From a virus, in the IMG/VR virus record IMGVR_UViG_3300042567_000475, positions 1 through 61,489 of that record: DNA of 61,489 bases, one strand, 5' to 3'. Below the pieces are notes generated by a model. The model had not been told where the DNA came from. It saw only the letters and a list, made by a program, of their open reading frames with translations, and did not search any database. Position numbers and translations under genes: made by a program. Below are positions 21,997 to 30,946 of the stretch, piece by piece (the first letter of the stretch is position 1; each line of letters begins with the position of its first letter).

Positions 21997-23004
21997 TTAG
22001 AGTAGCTTGACAAGTTCTTCTGCTTTCTCTGGGTTCTCCCTAAGCCACTCAATCACCTTTGCACGCCCCTGGAACCTCTCTCCAAGGACGGTATACCATG
22101 CTCCACCCTTTTCAACCTTACCAAGTTGCTCTGCAACGTCTAGGACTTCTGCAATATTGTCCACGCCAATATTATCGCCGTCAAAGTAGAAATCATACTG
22201 ACCGCTGATAAAAGCGGGTCCAGTCTTATTGAAGTCCACATTCCATGTAACACTTCTTCCAATTTTCTTTTCAATTAATTTATCTCCTGTTGCTATCTTG
22301 TCTTTGATTGCTTGGTTTTCTGATTCACTAGACCAAAGTTTTACAATGGTGCTAGAGAAAAACTTAACAGCGTGACCACCAGTTGGAGCGTGGCTGACAT
22401 ACATAGCCCCAATTTGATTTCTTTGTTGAGATATAAGAATCAAAAGGGTTTGCTTTGTCTGGTTGTTTGCATAGTTAAGCATCTTCACGGCATTAGTCAT
22501 GTCTCGTGCTTCTGCACCAATTTGCTTTGTGTTCTCAAGTTGCTTTAGTTCTGAGCTATCCTTTTCAAAGTAGATTGCTGGAAGAAGGGCAGAGATAGAA
22601 TCTACAACAATTATGTCTGCTCCTGCTGACATAAGCTGTGTAGCAACATCTACCATATCATTGACAGTTCTGGCCTGAGAGTAGATTAATTTCTCTGGAT
22701 CTGCCCCCAGCTTCTTTGCCCAGTCTGGATCAAACGATTGTTCTGCATCTATCCAAGCACAGATCTTTCCTTCTTTCTGAGCCTCACCAATCATCTGTAA
22801 ACAAAAGGATGATTTTCCTGCTGACTTGTTTCCCCAGATAAGTATTTGACGACCATATGCAAGACCACCTTTTAGTGCATTGTTTAGTCCAATGCTTGGA
22901 GTCTTTTGCTTATGTACTTCAATTCCTGATGCTGATGTAATTTTCTTTCTAAGCTTTGGATCTAACTGAGAAAGAACTGATTCCATATTAATAGTATCTG
23001 ACAT
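21997..23004 (-). CDS. RecA-like recombinase
   Basis: A 335-residue RecA-family ATPase. Walker A is GNKSAGKS (58-65), then CAWIDAEQSFDPDWA (catalytic Glu region), DIIVVDSISALLP (Walker B) and a loop 2-like segment before GGHAVKFFSSTIV. It lacks most of the C-terminal domain of cellular RecA. It pairs homologous DNA and would work with the Cas4-like exonuclease, SSB and resolvases in recombination-dependent replication. Confidence 0.92.
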   Translation of the reverse strand: MSDTINMESVLSQLDPKLRKKITSASGIEVHKQKTPSIGLNNALKGGLAYGRQILIWGNKSAGKSSFCLQMIGEAQKEGKICAWIDAEQSFDPDWAKKLGADPEKLIYSQARTVNDMVDVATQLMSAGADIIVVDSISALLPAIYFEKDSSELKQLENTKQIGAEARDMTNAVKMLNYANNQTKQTLLILISQQRNQIGAMYVSHAPTGGHAVKFFSSTIVKLWSSESENQAIKDKIATGDKLIEKKIGRSVTWNVDFNKTGPAFISGQYDFYFDGDNIGVDNIAEVLDVAEQLGKVEKGGAWYTVLGERFQGRAKVIEWLRENPEKAEELVKLL

Positions 23005-23330
23005 TATGCCAGTACCCCATGCATTCTTTCTCTTTCTGTATTATATTTTACTTTTTCAACTAAAGACTCTTCGATGGATTTGTTAGTATAACCATCACGA
23101 ACAAGTCCAGCCCATAAATCTAGGGTACGAATTATAATGTCTGACAACTCTTTGACTACACTATCGCCACCCTCCTCTTTACGCATTGCTTCTAAGACCT
23201 CTGTGGCCTCTGAATGAATCATTGCAATCTGCTTCATATAAAAGATCAGACCGTTATTTGCTTCCCAGAAGCCTTTGTCAATAGCATTGCTATGAATCTC
23301 AAATGCTAACTCATCTATACCGTATGTCAT
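23004..23330 (-). CDS. MazG-like nucleotide pyrophosphohydrolase
   Basis: A 108-residue all-alpha protein. IHSEATEVLEAMRKEEGGD has the ExxE pair and VKELSDIIIRTLDLWAGL the ExxD pair that bind Mg in MazG/dUTPase-like enzymes. It probably removes pyrophosphate from unwanted dNTPs or from alarmone-related nucleotides. It overlaps recA and dnaE by one and four bases. Confidence 0.85.
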   Translation of the reverse strand: MTYGIDELAFEIHSNAIDKGFWEANNGLIFYMKQIAMIHSEATEVLEAMRKEEGGDSVVKELSDIIIRTLDLWAGLVRDGYTNKSIEESLVEKVKYNTERERMHGVLA

Positions 23331-26300
23331 TTACTTATCTCCTTTACTGTTATCGTTCCATCTTTAAGTTCGTTCATTAAAAGCTTTTGAATACTTCCTG
23401 GTTCGCATTTCATGTAGGCTTCAGCAAACATAGTCGGAAAGACAACGACAGGAATTAGATTACGATCATAATCTGCAAGAACCATATGAGCCATTCTCTT
23501 TCCTGCTTTTGTTACTCTAGGGTTAAAAGATAGCACAAAATACTCATTTTGTCCATATGGCAAGGTCTTGTAGTTTAAGAACTTTGTCAATGGTGACTTT
23601 ACTTTATCAGCATCTTCTACCTGTAAAAAATCTGCTATTCGATTACTTGCTGAAAGAATTATGTATGTCTTTCCTACTTCTATTTTGCTATCTTCTTCAT
23701 CAAAGATTCCTACCATACCCGTCTTGTCCATAAACTCTACACGACACCACCCCTTGCCACGCTTTATCTTTTTAGCCATTCCCATAACAATATGACTCTT
23801 GGACTCATCATAGTCTTCAGTGTTGTCAATATATGCATAGTAATGGGAGGGAATGTTCATAGAGAACTCTGGAAGGTTTAAGTATTCGTAGAGGTTATCC
23901 CTAACAGTATCCTCATTTCGTGGATGATCTGGAAAGGTTAGTGCTCCAATTGCATCCAAAGCTTCTATTGCCCTTGAGTTTATTCCGCTACCCTTTTTAA
24001 AAGCAATATCTCTTACTTCTTGGTAGGAGTTAAATGGCCTATTAGCCATAATCTTTGAAGCAACTCCATCAGATATCCACTTGATTGCTGACAAACCAAA
24101 CCTAATACCTTTGCCTTCTATCTTAAAGTCTATATCAGATTCATTAATGTGAGGAAGCTTTAAGCTAATATTCATACGCTTTGCCTCAATAAGATACTCT
24201 GTTCTAGCATCCTTATCCTTCTCATTCTTAAGAATTGCAAACATAAACTCTGTAGGATAATAAAACTTTAGCCACGCTGTCCAATAGGAAAGCATTGAAT
24301 AGGCTACGGCGTGAGACTTGTTAAAAGAATATCCTGCGTGAGCCTCAAAGTCATGCCATAGATTTTGTGCTTGGAATGGACTTATATATGCTGATGCATT
24401 AGAGACAAACTTATCTTTAAACTGATCAAACTCTGTTGCATCCTTTTTCTTTCCAATAATCTTTCGAACCTTGTCTGCTTCTACCATTGTCATTCCACCA
24501 AGAGTTGTGCAAGCCTGCATGACCTGCTCCTGATAAAGAACGCAGCCATATGTATCTTTAAGGTGTTGATTCATTAGTGGATGAATATATTCTATGGTAT
24601 TCTTTCCATGCTTGCGAGCCATATACTCTTTACCAATGGTATTCATTGCACCTGGCCTAACCAGTGCGTTTGATGCTACTAACTCCTCAAATGTTCTGAC
24701 ACCCATCTTAACAATAAGATTTGTATATGGCGTTGCCTCACATTGAAAGACTCCCTTTGTGTGACCATCTGAAAGCATTTGATAAACATGCTTATCCTTC
24801 ATGTCAAGTTCTTTTAGATTTATATCTAATCCATAACGAGACTTGATACTGTTTAGCGTATCATTGATTACTGTTAGTGTCTTTAGACCAAGTGCATCAA
24901 TTTTAATTAGACCGATATCGGCTGCCTCTTCCATGTCAATTCCAACAACAGGGATGCGCTCCTTAGTGGAAGGGCTTATTCTAGTTTCAAGTGGAGCGTA
25001 ATTAAAAATTGGTTCCTTGGCTGTAACGATTCCAGCAGCATGAATGCCTGTTCCACGAATTCGACCTCTTAGTTGTTCGCCATACTTTTCAACCTCTGGG
25101 TACTTATCACGGAACCACTTAGTTGATGATGATCGACAGTAGTCTTCCCATGTATCAACAAGCTTAAGTACTTTATTAACATCTGGAAGAGGAACGTTAA
25201 GGATACGAGAAACGTCACGAACTACACCCTTGTCCTTAAACTGCAAGAATGTTGCAATAGATGCGACATGCTTATATTCCTTCTCAAGGTACTCTTTTAC
25301 CTCGTCACGCCGTGAATCCTGAATGTCTGTGTCAATATCTGGAAAGTCATTTCTATCTGGGTTAATGAATCGGAAGAACAGTAGGCCGTGTTCAATTGGA
25401 TCAACCTCTGTAATTTCAAGAGCATAGCAGACAAGAGATCCTGCTGCAGAACCACGACCTGGACCAATGAGAATACCCTGACTCTTTGCCCACGCAATCA
25501 TATTGTGAACCACAAGGAAGTATGGAGCAAAGTCTTTATCTTGAATAACTTCTAACTCTTCTTTGATACGATCAAGGTATTCTTCTTTTTTGTCTAAGCC
25601 TCTAAGCTTTAGACCAGCCATTACTAGGCTACGCAATTCTTTTTGAGGATGATCTACCTTTATTGGTAGAAGGTTTAGGTTGCTTTTAATTTCATATTCT
25701 TCTACCTTGTCTGCAATCTCAAGGGTATTGGTATAGATACTTTCATCTGTGACACCCTCTGCATCCATAGCACTCTTCATTTCATCATAAGAAAGAAGGT
25801 GGATATCAAATGATCTAAAGCTCATCATTCTATCTGCACCATATAGATAGTCAAGTCTTTCCATCATGTCTTTGTATGATGTTGACTTCTCATATGAAAC
25901 GTCTTTTTGAAGCTTTGCATGTGTATTAAGAGCCAGCATCATCTCTTGCACTACCTTCTGATCTGGTGTGCAATGATGACAGTCTGGAGTAGTTATGCAC
26001 TTTGCTCCTGCTTCTTGAGCAAGATTATAAAGCTCCATATTCATGCCAGCAACATTGTGTGGCATAAGTTCTACATAAAAATCATCTTCAAATCTATCTT
26101 TAAACCATTTAATGTGTTGCTTTGCTACTGCATACTCGTCTAACTCAATAGCTTTATTGATGAGACCAGACATGCAGGCAGTGGATACTATAAGACCTTC
26201 GCCATACTTATCAAGAACTTCAAAGTCTATGCGTGGTTTCCTATAGAATCCCTCTGTCCAGCCTATCTCGTTCAGCTTGTTCAAGTTCTGTAAACCAATT

Positions 26301-26641
26301 TGATTCTTGGCAAGGATTACAATATGATTATAGATAAGGTCAAGGGGGTTTTCCCTTTCATTCTTATCTCGTTTATCAAATCTATCAGCGGTAATATAAC
26401 CTTCGATACCAAGGATTGGCTTTATACCCTGCTCTTTTGCAGCACGATACATAGGTCTGTGACCAGACAGCACCCCATGGTCTGTAATTGCAATGGCAGG
26501 CATCTCTAGAGTTTTTGCACGAAATGCATACTCCTCTGGAGTTGATACACCATCCATTAGACTAAAATGGGAATGAACATGAAGCGGAACGTAATTCAAG
26601 TTATTACCAATCCACACTAGTAGATGTAGTGGGATCGTCAA
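23327..26641 (-). CDS. dnaE: DNA polymerase III alpha subunit (DnaE type)
   Basis: A C-family replicative polymerase of up to 1104 residues. The PHP domain keeps its metal ligands (HVHSH 21-25, TDHG 53-56, PDCHHC 219-224), so Zn/Mn proofreading as in mycobacterial DnaE1 is possible. The palm has GPGRGSAAGS and the catalytic PDIDTD (434-439). HhH and OB-like C-terminal parts follow. The first 14 residues overlap the upstream gene, and a TTG at 26599 just before the conserved VPLHVHS would be the more usual start. The outermost ATG is given as the limit. Confidence 0.93.
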   Translation of the reverse strand: MTIPLHLLVWIGNNLNYVPLHVHSHFSLMDGVSTPEEYAFRAKTLEMPAIAITDHGVLSGHRPMYRAAKEQGIKPILGIEGYITADRFDKRDKNERENPLDLIYNHIVILAKNQIGLQNLNKLNEIGWTEGFYRKPRIDFEVLDKYGEGLIVSTACMSGLINKAIELDEYAVAKQHIKWFKDRFEDDFYVELMPHNVAGMNMELYNLAQEAGAKCITTPDCHHCTPDQKVVQEMMLALNTHAKLQKDVSYEKSTSYKDMMERLDYLYGADRMMSFRSFDIHLLSYDEMKSAMDAEGVTDESIYTNTLEIADKVEEYEIKSNLNLLPIKVDHPQKELRSLVMAGLKLRGLDKKEEYLDRIKEELEVIQDKDFAPYFLVVHNMIAWAKSQGILIGPGRGSAAGSLVCYALEITEVDPIEHGLLFFRFINPDRNDFPDIDTDIQDSRRDEVKEYLEKEYKHVASIATFLQFKDKGVVRDVSRILNVPLPDVNKVLKLVDTWEDYCRSSSTKWFRDKYPEVEKYGEQLRGRIRGTGIHAAGIVTAKEPIFNYAPLETRISPSTKERIPVVGIDMEEAADIGLIKIDALGLKTLTVINDTLNSIKSRYGLDINLKELDMKDKHVYQMLSDGHTKGVFQCEATPYTNLIVKMGVRTFEELVASNALVRPGAMNTIGKEYMARKHGKNTIEYIHPLMNQHLKDTYGCVLYQEQVMQACTTLGGMTMVEADKVRKIIGKKKDATEFDQFKDKFVSNASAYISPFQAQNLWHDFEAHAGYSFNKSHAVAYSMLSYWTAWLKFYYPTEFMFAILKNEKDKDARTEYLIEAKRMNISLKLPHINESDIDFKIEGKGIRFGLSAIKWISDGVASKIMANRPFNSYQEVRDIAFKKGSGINSRAIEALDAIGALTFPDHPRNEDTVRDNLYEYLNLPEFSMNIPSHYYAYIDNTEDYDESKSHIVMGMAKKIKRGKGWCRVEFMDKTGMVGIFDEEDSKIEVGKTYIILSASNRIADFLQVEDADKVKSPLTKFLNYKTLPYGQNEYFVLSFNPRVTKAGKRMAHMVLADYDRNLIPVVVFPTMFAEAYMKCEPGSIQKLLMNELKDGTITVKEISK

Positions 26642-27257
26642 AACCTAAATAAAATGACTCTTGATCGGCGTAAGGAACCTTTCTAATCGCAGATTCCAAT
26701 GGTAGTACTTCGTGGCCCGACCAGTCAAACTCTTCCGTATCTGTTGCTCCTGGAATAAGAATATAGTTTGTCTCTGTTCCTTTTCCATTTCTTTTTAGCT
26801 TCCATACCATATTCGTAATGCCTTCTGATTCCATAGCATATTCACGAACAGTACTAAATGTTGCAGACTTTGCAACACCCATGCTCCATACGGCTACATA
26901 TGGATCTTCCATTCCGTCATCAACTAAAACATTGATGTAGAATCTTAGACGACCAGCCCAGCCAGCCTTGGGGTCTTTACGGTGCATCTCTTCTGCCCAG
27001 TCACGACCTTCTGAATCCATAGTATCTAGAGCCTTACGGCGATAGTCCTTTGGATTTGTGTGCTCTTTGACTACAATGGCTAGGCCATTCTTTTCGTTGT
27101 AGTGCTTAGAGTCTTCATCAAGTTCATTAACAAACCTGATCTTTACGCTCTGACCATCTTCTAGCTTTAGCCAGCGTACTCGTGGTCCTGATGCTGAATT
27201 TCCACGAGGCTTGTCTAGTGCCTCATTAATGTCTTTGAGACCTTTAATTATACTCAC
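26604..27257 (-). CDS. Probable phage ssDNA-binding/replication protein
   Basis: A 217-residue protein with GTG start and AAGGAG upstream. RVRWLKLEDGQSVKIRFVNE is a beta-hairpin opening seen in gp32/gp2.5-like OB proteins. VWKLKRNGKGTETNYILIPG resembles the 'kl.rkGkg..t.Y.l.P' strand of these proteins. The C-terminus is short and not strongly acidic. It lies between primase and polymerase genes. A second SSB-like function beside the ssb gene at 10.8 kb is plausible. Confidence 0.6.
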   Translation of the reverse strand: MSIIKGLKDINEALDKPRGNSASGPRVRWLKLEDGQSVKIRFVNELDEDSKHYNEKNGLAIVVKEHTNPKDYRRKALDTMDSEGRDWAEEMHRKDPKAGWAGRLRFYINVLVDDGMEDPYVAVWSMGVAKSATFSTVREYAMESEGITNMVWKLKRNGKGTETNYILIPGATDTEEFDWSGHEVLPLESAIRKVPYADQESFYLGFDDPTTSTSVDW

Positions 27258-27282
27258 TTTTATTCTCCTTATATAGTAGTTG

Positions 27283-28233
27283 CTACTGTAAAATGTAGCT
27301 TATTTCATCGTCAAACTCTGAGACAAACTCTGATATTCTTTTATCATCCATGTCAGAAACATCTTTAACATCAGATGGTAGGTTTCCTATCACAAGTGAA
27401 TGACCAAGGGATGACTTCATCTTTTCCTGCATACCCTTGCCAGCCTCATCATTGTCGGATATTAGTATTATACTATTAAAATACTTTTTAAGCAACTCTT
27501 TCTGTCGCTTATTTACAGATGCCCCTAATGTGGCAACCGCATGAGCACCTACCTGCTCAAGTCTTATTGCATCAAATGATGACTCAACTACAAAAACTTT
27601 ATCATATCTCTTAGCTCTTGATATGTTAAACATTGTCTTACTTCTTGGAAGTCCTGGACTATTCTTAAAATCTTTTCCTTCAATTGACCTAGCAACAAAG
27701 CCGACTAGCATTCCATCTGGAGCCTGTATTGGAATGGTTATCATATCTTGCTTTTCAGAGTAGCCAATGAGGTACTTCTCTACGCTTGCCTTCTGTATTC
27801 CCCTACCCTTTAAATATCCTGCAGCCCTTGAAGAAGACAATGCATTTTTGTTTAAAGCACCTATTAGTTCACTGTTGAATTCAATAAACTCATCTTCTTT
27901 GTCAAGTATCTTTGACAGGTCATCAAGGATGTTTGACTCTTGCTGCTTTGAATGTATCATTCTTGCTGCCTCAAAAAAACTTCTTTTTGTTGCAAACATT
28001 ACGAACTCTGTTAGGGATTTAGATTCTTGACAGCCAAAGCAGTAAAACTGACCAGTCTCTTTAGAAACTTCTGCTGCTGGTGTTCTATAATTATTATGGT
28101 AGGGACAGTAAATGATAAAGTCAGTCTCTACTTCATACTCTACATTTACTCCACTGGACAGGAGGACTCTTTTGACTTGCTCTTCTGAGTAGGTCGTAAA
28201 ATCGCTTTGTTTTTGTCTATCCCTGATAAGCAT
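27283..28233 (-). CDS. DnaG-like primase
   Basis: A 316-residue primase, shorter than cellular DnaG. A CHC2 zinc finger (Cys43, His46, Cys65, Cys68) is followed by a linker. The TOPRIM domain has VFVVESSFDAIRLEQVGAH (Glu217) and LISDNDEAGKG (Asp260, Asp262). No C-terminal helicase-binding domain is evident. It makes RNA primers for DnaE. The gene overlaps its upstream neighbour by 88 bases, and GAGGAAAGC precedes the start. Confidence 0.9.
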   Translation of the reverse strand: MLIRDRQKQSDFTTYSEEQVKRVLLSSGVNVEYEVETDFIIYCPYHNNYRTPAAEVSKETGQFYCFGCQESKSLTEFVMFATKRSFFEAARMIHSKQQESNILDDLSKILDKEDEFIEFNSELIGALNKNALSSSRAAGYLKGRGIQKASVEKYLIGYSEKQDMITIPIQAPDGMLVGFVARSIEGKDFKNSPGLPRSKTMFNISRAKRYDKVFVVESSFDAIRLEQVGAHAVATLGASVNKRQKELLKKYFNSIILISDNDEAGKGMQEKMKSSLGHSLVIGNLPSDVKDVSDMDDKRISEFVSEFDDEISYILQ

Positions 28234-28469
28234 TGAGCTTTCCTCTTTCCAACGAATACTCCATAAACTGATAGGATGAATTTAAAACTTTTGCCAGTAT
28301 ACTCTACTGAAAAGTCTGGGTCAACATCATATCTAATGACATAACCTTTGTTTTGCATTATAACTTTTAAAAGATCTATGTACTGCTCTTTAATTCTTGG
28401 AATGGTGGCTTCATCATATATCTCTCCGTCTATCTCAAATCTTTTAATATTCTTATGTAGAAACACCAT
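28146..28469 (-). CDS. Hypothetical replication-cluster protein, leaderless
   Basis: A 107-residue protein with a beta-rich core (YVIRYDVDPDFSVEYTGKSF) and a basic end. The start codon lacks a Shine-Dalgarno; TATAAT lies 6 bases upstream. The long overlap with primase suggests strong coupling or that the last 30 residues are dispensable. Family not recognised. Confidence 0.55.
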   Translation of the reverse strand: MVFLHKNIKRFEIDGEIYDEATIPRIKEQYIDLLKVIMQNKGYVIRYDVDPDFSVEYTGKSFKFILSVYGVFVGKRKAQCLSGIDKNKAILRPTQKSKSKESSCPVE

Positions 28470-28475
28470 ACACTA

Positions 28476-28481
28476 ATTATA
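28476..28481 (-). promoter_or_regulatory. -10 box giving a leaderless transcript (primase unit)
   Basis: A perfect TATAAT, then TAGTGT, then the ATG at 28469, in the 25-base gap after the helicase gene. No -35 is recognisable. Confidence 0.45.
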
Positions 28482-28494
28482 CTATTTTAATTTA

Positions 28495-29715
28495 TTAAAG
28501 ATCTTCCATATCCTTGTATAAGAATCTTCCACTATCAAAGTCAATTTGAACTAAAAACTCTCCTAAGTACCCGTGGCGATTCTTTCTAAATACGCACTCA
28601 AGAATATCTGAGGAGGGTTGGCGACCAAGGGCAAGAACCCAGTCAGCATCATATGCTAGTTGCTTAGACCATGCTACTTGACCAAGTGCAGGAACAGTAT
28701 TCATGTTTGTGGCATCATCTGGTGTAGCAGAAGCAATTGCAACAATAGGAACCTGCTCACTAATAGCAAGAATCTTTAACTCACGACTAATGTTTTTAAT
28801 TTTAACAGTTTCGTTATCAGTTGGACTATTTGATTGCATAAGCTGAATGTAGTCTACAAATACAATGTCTGGAGAGTACTGATCAATCTTTCCTCTCAGT
28901 ACTGCTGGACTTACTTCTCCAAGACCATCATTAGAAACAATCTGGAAAGAAGGCATGTTCTTTAGGTATGTACTTCCCCACCGCTCAAACTCTTCAATAT
29001 CAACATCTCCAGCACTCATCTTTCGATGAGAGAACCTTCCATCTGCCATGATAGTGTAGACACGATTACGAACTTCGCTCTCCGTCATTTCTAGAGAAAC
29101 TACAAGTGGCTTCTTTCCGTTCTTCCATGCCTGAACAGCCATGAACAATGCTAACCAAGACTTACCAATTGCTGGGTATGCAAGAAGAATACCAAACTGA
29201 CCTGGCATAATCCCTGCTGGAAGATAGTTGTCAAAGCCAGCAAGACCTGTCTTGATTCCATGAGACCCTAGCCTTGCCATTTCCTCTATGTGCTTAAAGT
29301 ATTCAATAGCACCTTCAAGATCAACTGCATCAATGTCACGAATTTCAGCAGTAGTTCTTTTTAGCTCTGATGTTTTTGATATAAGTTTATCCAGAGCATC
29401 CACTGGCTTGTTATCATTAAGCAATGCTGCACTAGACTTAAGAATATCTTTAAGAGAGAAATCAAGAACACTTGACCTTAACTCATCAAGGTGATGCTTA
29501 GTTGCCCCCACCTCTGCAATAGGCTCAAAGTCTCTAAACTTTTCTACTACCAAAGACACTGGTGGCAGCGTGGTGTTTTGTTCAGCATAGTCACGAACAA
29601 AGTGCCAGATATCTTTATGCGTTCTAAACAAAGAGTCTGGGTTTGCTTGTAACAGAACATGAATCTGCTTGTCATTAAGTACAGCAGACAGTACCTTTGC
29701 CTCTAAGTCTTGCAT
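28495..29715 (-). CDS. DnaB-like replicative helicase
   Basis: A 406-residue protein from ATG 29715 (TGATG overlap with the upstream stop, GGAGGG before it). Residues 1-100 are the helical N-terminal domain. The RecA fold has AYPAIGKSWLAL (P-loop 181-186, DnaB-type), PLVVSLEMTESEVRNRVY, VFVDYIQLMQ (Walker B) and ending motifs with FRKNRHGYLGEF. It unwinds the fork and partners the DnaG-like primase. No separate loader was recognised with certainty; the small gene directly upstream is a candidate. Confidence 0.92.
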   Translation of the reverse strand: MQDLEAKVLSAVLNDKQIHVLLQANPDSLFRTHKDIWHFVRDYAEQNTTLPPVSLVVEKFRDFEPIAEVGATKHHLDELRSSVLDFSLKDILKSSAALLNDNKPVDALDKLISKTSELKRTTAEIRDIDAVDLEGAIEYFKHIEEMARLGSHGIKTGLAGFDNYLPAGIMPGQFGILLAYPAIGKSWLALFMAVQAWKNGKKPLVVSLEMTESEVRNRVYTIMADGRFSHRKMSAGDVDIEEFERWGSTYLKNMPSFQIVSNDGLGEVSPAVLRGKIDQYSPDIVFVDYIQLMQSNSPTDNETVKIKNISRELKILAISEQVPIVAIASATPDDATNMNTVPALGQVAWSKQLAYDADWVLALGRQPSSDILECVFRKNRHGYLGEFLVQIDFDSGRFLYKDMEDL

Positions 29716-30020
29716 CAACCCTCCAACCATTTTTTTGCGCCAGCCCTAAGCTTTTTACGCAATTCCCGATCTTCACTGTCTTGTCGTCTAGATTGTATTA
29801 CTTTTTCAGAGTTATAAGAAAACCATGTCCAATCTGGACTTGCAGATACAGAAAAATAATACTCTATTGCTTCTACGCATTGATCATATCCATATGAATC
29901 GATCATTGCATCGGCAGCCCATTGCTGAGAAAAAAGATTAATATCTTGATTCTTGCCTGACTCCTGAAGCTTTTTCTTGAACTTATCCATAAGTGCAAAA
30001 CGCAGCTTCTTGTCAGCCAT
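29715..30020 (-). CDS. Hypothetical protein upstream of the helicase
   Basis: A 101-residue protein. A basic N-terminus precedes QQWAADAMIDSYGYDQCVEA and YYFSVSASPDWTWFSYNSEK, a pattern seen in small phage replication proteins. The end is basic. Its coupling (TGATG) to the helicase gene makes a helicase-loading role worth testing, but this is inference from position. Confidence 0.6.
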   Translation of the reverse strand: MADKKLRFALMDKFKKKLQESGKNQDINLFSQQWAADAMIDSYGYDQCVEAIEYYFSVSASPDWTWFSYNSEKVIQSRRQDSEDRELRKKLRAGAKKWLEG

Positions 30021-30226
30021 TATGACTCGTCAAGTTCCTTCTTGGCATCAGATACTTTCTGAATGACCTGAGCCTCAACAAAATTATATACCCTGTCCAT
30101 GGCTGCTTCTTTTTCTTCACCTTCACGAACAAAGTCTGTACATCCAAGATCTACACGCAAACTCTGAAAGTTTCCAAGGTTTAGTGTGTACCCAAGGTTA
30201 ACCGTAACGCTTGTGTTATTTGACAT
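30020..30226 (-). CDS. Small conserved phage protein
   Basis: A 68-residue protein from ATG 30224-30226 (GGAGTAAAT before it; a longer start at 30256 overlaps the upstream gene). Beta-rich first half (VTVNLGYTLNLGNFQSLRVD) and helical acidic second half. Similar small proteins occur in replication blocks of actinophages. Function unknown. Confidence 0.6.
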   Translation of the reverse strand: MSNNTSVTVNLGYTLNLGNFQSLRVDLGCTDFVREGEEKEAAMDRVYNFVEAQVIQKVSDAKKELDES

Positions 30227-30234
30227 ATTTACTC

Positions 30235-30774
30235 CTAATAGGTATCTTCCTGCCATACAGGAATGAATCGACCATCTTTTGTTTTTGCATAAAGCATTAG
30301 TGCATCACCCATCTTACCACGCAGCTCTTGCTCTGTCAATACATGATTGTTTGTTATCTTTCCATCTTTTCTTGGTCTTCCTCTATGCAAGGAACCCATG
30401 ACTCTTCTAATTTCAAAAACATCATCTTCTGAATAGTAAGATTTTTTTGTAAACATTCTCTCACCACCAGGAAGGATGCCCATAGGGGGTCTAATAAGAC
30501 CTCTATGTATATATCTGTACAATTGCATGTTACTTCTATTTAAAAGCCTTGAGGTGTTTGAAAATGTATAAGCTCTTTTCCGATGTTTCTTAAAATCAGA
30601 AAGCAACATTGTCTGCTCTTTTGCTTCGGTTATATTATATAGATAGACGATGTTTGATCCACGGTTTGATGTTATCAGACGCATTAGGTTTTTGTCAAGA
30701 AAAAATATAACTGCGCTAGCTTTTATGACCCGTTGATTATTATCGTCCTGGCCTTCTCTGCCTTTTCTAACCAT
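30235..30774 (-). CDS. MerR-like helix-turn-helix protein
   Basis: A protein of up to 179 residues. AYTFSNTSRLLNRSNMQLYR followed by YIHRGLIRPP and YYSEDDVFEIRRVM is the MerR/excisionase-type winged helix plan. The first 50-60 residues look less structured and the true start may be internal (ATG at 30684 or 30609). Overlaps the zinc-ribbon gene by 52 bases. A regulator of the replication-virion boundary is possible. Confidence 0.65.
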   Translation of the reverse strand: MVRKGREGQDDNNQRVIKASAVIFFLDKNLMRLITSNRGSNIVYLYNITEAKEQTMLLSDFKKHRKRAYTFSNTSRLLNRSNMQLYRYIHRGLIRPPMGILPGGERMFTKKSYYSEDDVFEIRRVMGSLHRGRPRKDGKITNNHVLTEQELRGKMGDALMLYAKTKDGRFIPVWQEDTY

Positions 30775-30923
30775 TGAATTGAATTCCCAAACTTAGATGG
30801 TGGATGGAACATCTTTCTAAATCCACAATTTATACAAAAAATTTCTAGATGGTCGTGTGAGCTATGAACCCGATCAACAAAAACTTTTCCCCTGCATTTT
30901 TTACAACTTAAAGAATTACTCAT
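30723..30923 (-). CDS. Zinc-ribbon protein, leaderless
   Basis: A 66-residue protein: CKKCRGKVFVDRV and IFCINCGFRKMF give a four-Cys ribbon as in transcription-factor-like small proteins. No Shine-Dalgarno; an extended -10 promoter (TGATATAAT) ends 8 bases before the ATG. First gene of the replication direction after the tail genes. Confidence 0.65.
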   Translation of the reverse strand: MSNSLSCKKCRGKVFVDRVHSSHDHLEIFCINCGFRKMFHPPSKFGNSIQWLEKAEKARTIIINGS

Positions 30924-30931
30924 TTAGAGAA

Positions 30932-30940
30932 ATTATATCA
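30932..30940 (-). promoter_or_regulatory. Extended -10 promoter TGATATAAT (zinc-ribbon/replication unit)
   Basis: TGA (30938-30940) plus TATAAT (30932-30937) in the short gap after the last tail gene. No -35 is recognisable. The start codon lies 8 bases downstream. Confidence 0.55.
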
Positions 30941-30946
30941 CAGGGA

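Noticed and set aside
28495-29715. Degenerate Walker A in the helicase (AYPAIGKS lacking the first Gly)
   Set aside because: DnaB-family helicases normally have an ARPxxGKT-type loop, so this is within the family pattern.
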